Of a DNA stretch of 46,244 nt, positions 44,110 through 46,244 are shown piece by piece. How positions within the stretch are numbered: the first letter of the stretch is position 1; every line of letters starts with the position of its first letter. A program made the translations under genes and the position numbers. The notes below the pieces were generated by a model. The model was given only the letters and a program-made list of their open reading frames with translations. It made no database searches and was not told where the DNA came from. This DNA comes from Brachionus plicatilis (Eukaryota; Rotifera; Eurotatoria; Ploima; Brachionidae). The stretch covers positions 354,431 to 400,674 of the forward strand of contig QEOQ01000688.1 in the NCBI GenBank assembly GCA_010279815.1, written 5' to 3'.

Positions 44110-45125
44110 ACTTAATTCCCAAACATAAAAGTGATCTTTTGTGTCTTTTTGTGTACTTTTGCTATGAACCCTTTTTTTCCCTAGTATTAACAGTGTATGG
44201 TGGTTGGTGTCCTTTTATATACTTTTTTGATGAAAACTTTTTTTTCTGTAAAAAAAAAAGTGTGTATTGGTTAGCTAATTGTACTTATTTAATTTGTCTT
44301 TGAATTTTATTATATTGCTAAATGTATTTTAATTCATTATATTTTTTAACTATCGCAGTTCCACAATTTGATGTGGAATCACGATGGTTCCAGAATTTAA
44401 AATGAAACTTTTATTGTTCTCCGATTTAATGTCGAACTTTGATAATTCCAGTATATTAACCAAAAATTATTAATAAAATTTTATTTAAGTTAAAAAGATC
44501 TAATTTCCCAAGTAACGTTTTTTGCAAGAATTTTTCAATAAGTTAGCGATTTTGCCTTATCGATAAGGTCACCACACAATTGGTTAATTCTATCGATAAG
44601 GAACCGATAGCAGATATCGCTGATTTATCGATACTAACTATCATTTATTTATTGCTATTAATTATTGCATATTTTTCAATAAGACTGACCAAAAATCTAT
44701 CTCTAAATTTTAATAAACGTGATTTGTTAATGAAGATGTGGATAAGAAATTAATGAAAATATTATATAATTATAGGGAATATTTATTAGTTTAGAATTAT
44801 TGCATTTTTTAATTTAAGTTCGTAAATTAAGAATATTCTACCATACCATAGATGATGGCAACATCGCGTTCTGATTTATGAGCCTGCAAAATAGAACACG
44901 GGAATACGATGACAGTTAAGAGTAAAACTAAATATATTTCAAAAAAACCTTTAAAATATTTTTAGCATCTTATACTTAAATGACGTTTAGATTTTAGACT
45001 GACTCAGGTGAAATTAACTTTGTTGAATTTGATAACCAATTGGTGAGTCGAGTAAAAATGAAAGTCTGAGACTTATTTAGTTTTATTAGTCGACTTTGAT
45101 TTCGACTTTAGAAGATGGGCTCACG
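44110..45125. other. Intergenic AT-rich stretch with TATCGATA cluster and repeat traces
   Basis: No gene is called; the open stretch at 44049-44303 is Phe/Leu-rich and overlaps the MITE. 44355-44450 has repeated GTTCCACAATTTG / GGTTCCAGAATTT motifs that resemble the TAATTCAACAA ends of the element at 45.1 kb. Confidence 0.45.
44555..44633. promoter_or_regulatory. Cluster of three TATCGATA palindromes
   Basis: TATCGATA occurs at 44558-44565 (within the 14-bp palindrome CCTTATCGATAAGG), 44591-44598 and 44626-44633. This octamer is the DREF/BEAF recognition element in Drosophila. Whether it is regulatory here or part of a decayed transposon end cannot be told, and no adjacent gene is visible. 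Confidence 0.35.
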
Positions 45126-45151
45126 GTAATTCCACAATTTGTTCACACTTG

Positions 45152-45822
45152 ATAGTAATTCAACAATTTTTTTTTCTTTGTAGTAATTCAACAAATTTGG
45201 GAGGAGTCGGAAATAAAAAATATAACACATAACTTTAAAAAACTTGTTGAATGACAACTAATAATAATAATTTCAACTTTAATTAACCTAATTATGCCAT
45301 CTCTTAACTTGCAATAATTGATTGATTTGAAGTGATTTAAATTTTTGTTGCAGCTAGTTGCAGCAACACCTAAATTAGCCTAATTAAGCACATTAAGATG
45401 AGTATTTAATAAAAATGACCATACTCGAAAAAAAACAAAAATGTCCAAATTTTCACTCATACCAACAGAAAAAGAAGGGAAATATTTCCTACTCCACGCT
45501 AATCAGTTGTATAATAAATTAAAAGAAAGAGATATACATGGGATTACAATTTGGCGATCCTTCTAATGCTAACCATTTGAATTTTATAAATTATAGTTTT
45601 GGAGATTTGAAATTGTATTAATTTTTTTTGTTGCAATTTTTTTTCATAATTTGAATTTTTTTATCTTATAATTTTTATTGGTGATTTTTCTTGACAAATA
45701 AAATTTGATATAATAAATTATAATTTTTATTTTTCTTCCTGTGTTAAAAAAATATTCACACTTTTTGATTGGTTTTTACCGCGCGGTTGTTACAAAGAAA
45801 ATTGTTGAATTACTATAGAATC
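45152..45822. mobile_element. Repeat element with TAGTAATTCAACAA inverted ends and a FLYWCH-like fragment
   Basis: TAGTAATTCAACAATTTT lies at the left (from about 45152), and its reverse complement, ending AATTACTA, at 45804-45816. On the left, GTAATTCAACAA-like motifs occur three times (45126, 45155, 45181). Inside, a short open frame at 45441-45569 looks like the N-terminal FLYWCH finger of a MULE transposase. No clear target duplication was found, so the boundaries are approximate. Confidence 0.5.
45441..45569 (+). pseudogene. FLYWCH-like zinc-finger fragment (transposon-derived)
   Basis: 42 codons: MSKFSLIPTEKEGKYFLLHA, then NQLYNKLKERDIHGITIWRS and F before the stop. The pattern resembles the start of FLYWCH fingers (P-x-x-KG-x-x-LL...Y-x-Y...G-x-x-YWRC), but Cys is replaced after WR and the rest is lost. 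FLYWCH fingers often head MULE transposases. The match is suggestive only. Confidence 0.4.
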
Positions 45823-45981
45823 TTAGAAGATAAAGGAAAGGCGCTCTCTTTGATAAAATCCAGAGATGTCACAAGTCTCAAAAATCTAAAATAAAAGACT
45901 GTTAAATAAATATCAGACTTGTTTTTTTTCAAACATCTGTGGATTTTATCAAAGAGAGCGCCTTTCCTTTTTCTTCTTAAG
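45823..45981. mobile_element. 160-bp foldback MITE with GC-richer ~38-bp inverted ends
   Basis: AAAGGAAAGGCGCTCTCTTT and the bases after it (45832-45871) are mirrored at about 45932-45968, with one mismatch in nearly 40 bp. Looser pairing extends outward (CTTAGAAGA versus TCTTCTTAAG). The interior is short and AT-rich. The near-identity suggests recent activity. No coding capacity and no firm target duplication. Confidence 0.75.
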
Positions 45982-46078
45982 CCGAAATTAAAGTCGACTT
46001 ACAACACTAGACTTATTGTGCTGAGTTTACCTTAATTTATTTAAATCTTATTGCCATATAACAATATAACATATAACA

Positions 46079-46113
46079 ATTAAAATACTTTAAAATACTT
46101 TAAAATACTTTAA
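46079..46113. repeat. Short tandem repeat, unit TTAAAATACT
   Basis: Three consecutive copies of the 10-bp unit directly precede the reverse transcriptase fragment. Confidence 0.8.
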
Positions 46114-46117
46114 GAAT

Positions 46118-46243
46118 AATAGTCAGCCAATATTCAACGAACCGATTAGCCTTAATGAAATGATTATAGCATTAAAAAGGTTAAAAGGAGAAGCAGCTTG
46201 CGGACCTGACCTTATCCACAATTTAATGTTAAAAAACCTCCCT
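46118..46243 (+). pseudogene. Non-LTR retrotransposon reverse transcriptase fragment, cut by window end
   Basis: The open frame reads NSQPIFNEPISLNEMIIALK, then RLKGEAACGPDLIHNLMLKN, then LP. It matches the start of LINE RT domains (E-hydrophobic pattern...ALK-x-LK-x-GKA-x-GPDGI-x-N-x-xLK). No stop before the window edge, so it may continue as a longer, possibly intact element. The Gly after PD is Leu here. Confidence 0.75.
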
Positions 46244-46244
46244 T

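Noticed and set aside
44049..44303. 84-codon Phe/Tyr-rich plus-strand frame
   Set aside because: It overlaps the right end of an hAT MITE and looks like low complexity.
1..46244. CRISPR arrays, rRNA, intact tRNA genes, bacterial operons
   Set aside because: The window is eukaryotic, no regularly spaced repeats are present, and no cloverleaf-forming tRNA was found; the only tRNA-like piece is the degraded repeat near 6.8 kb.

Overview
The window is eukaryotic nuclear DNA from a very AT-rich animal genome (well over 70% A+T by eye). The coding exons carry GT-AG introns, several of them only 46-58 bp long. The recognisable genes are a Golgi O-glycosyltransferase of the polypeptide GalNAc-transferase family, the prefoldin-like protein URI1, a BAZ2/TIP5/Toutatis-type chromatin remodelling subunit, and a neuropeptide precursor of the elevenin type. 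Elevenin is a protostome neuropeptide family, so I read the source as a protostome invertebrate. Base composition and very short introns would fit something like a rotifer, but that is a weak inference and the species cannot be read from the sequence.

Layout: a GALNT-like gene (minus, 5' part only, 62-2088) and URI1 (plus, 3622-4988) are divergent. A TA-flanked DNA transposon carrying a PHD-finger/AT-hook remnant lies at 5297-6646, and a foldback element with 9-bp target duplications at 7815-8167. A predicted three-exon, single-pass membrane protein gene (minus, 9188-9923) is divergent from the elevenin precursor gene (plus, 12505-13131). A cluster of foldback and dispersed repeats fills 13.9-15.3 kb. 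A two-exon gene for a 716-residue Ser-rich protein of unknown function (minus, 17450-22419) has a 2.8-kb intron holding piggyBac, LINE-tail and hAT remnants. A 10.3-kb gene-free stretch then separates it from the divergent BAZ2-like gene (plus, 32736-42363, six exons). The last 3.9 kb is a pile of MULE, LINE, hAT and foldback remnants, ending in a reverse transcriptase fragment at the window edge.

The six genes alternate minus/plus and form three divergent pairs. They do not form a pathway: secretory glycosylation, an RNA polymerase/prefoldin cofactor, a small membrane protein, a neuropeptide, an unknown protein and a chromatin reader. I reconstructed exon joins by hand from reading frame, splice-site dinucleotides and family similarity; no transcript data were available. 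The most interesting items are the elevenin precursor, the extra (tandem) PHD finger in the BAZ2-like protein, the in-frame 114-bp duplication across a GALNT splice donor, the transposon carrying a PHD finger, and several elements with exact target-site duplications.
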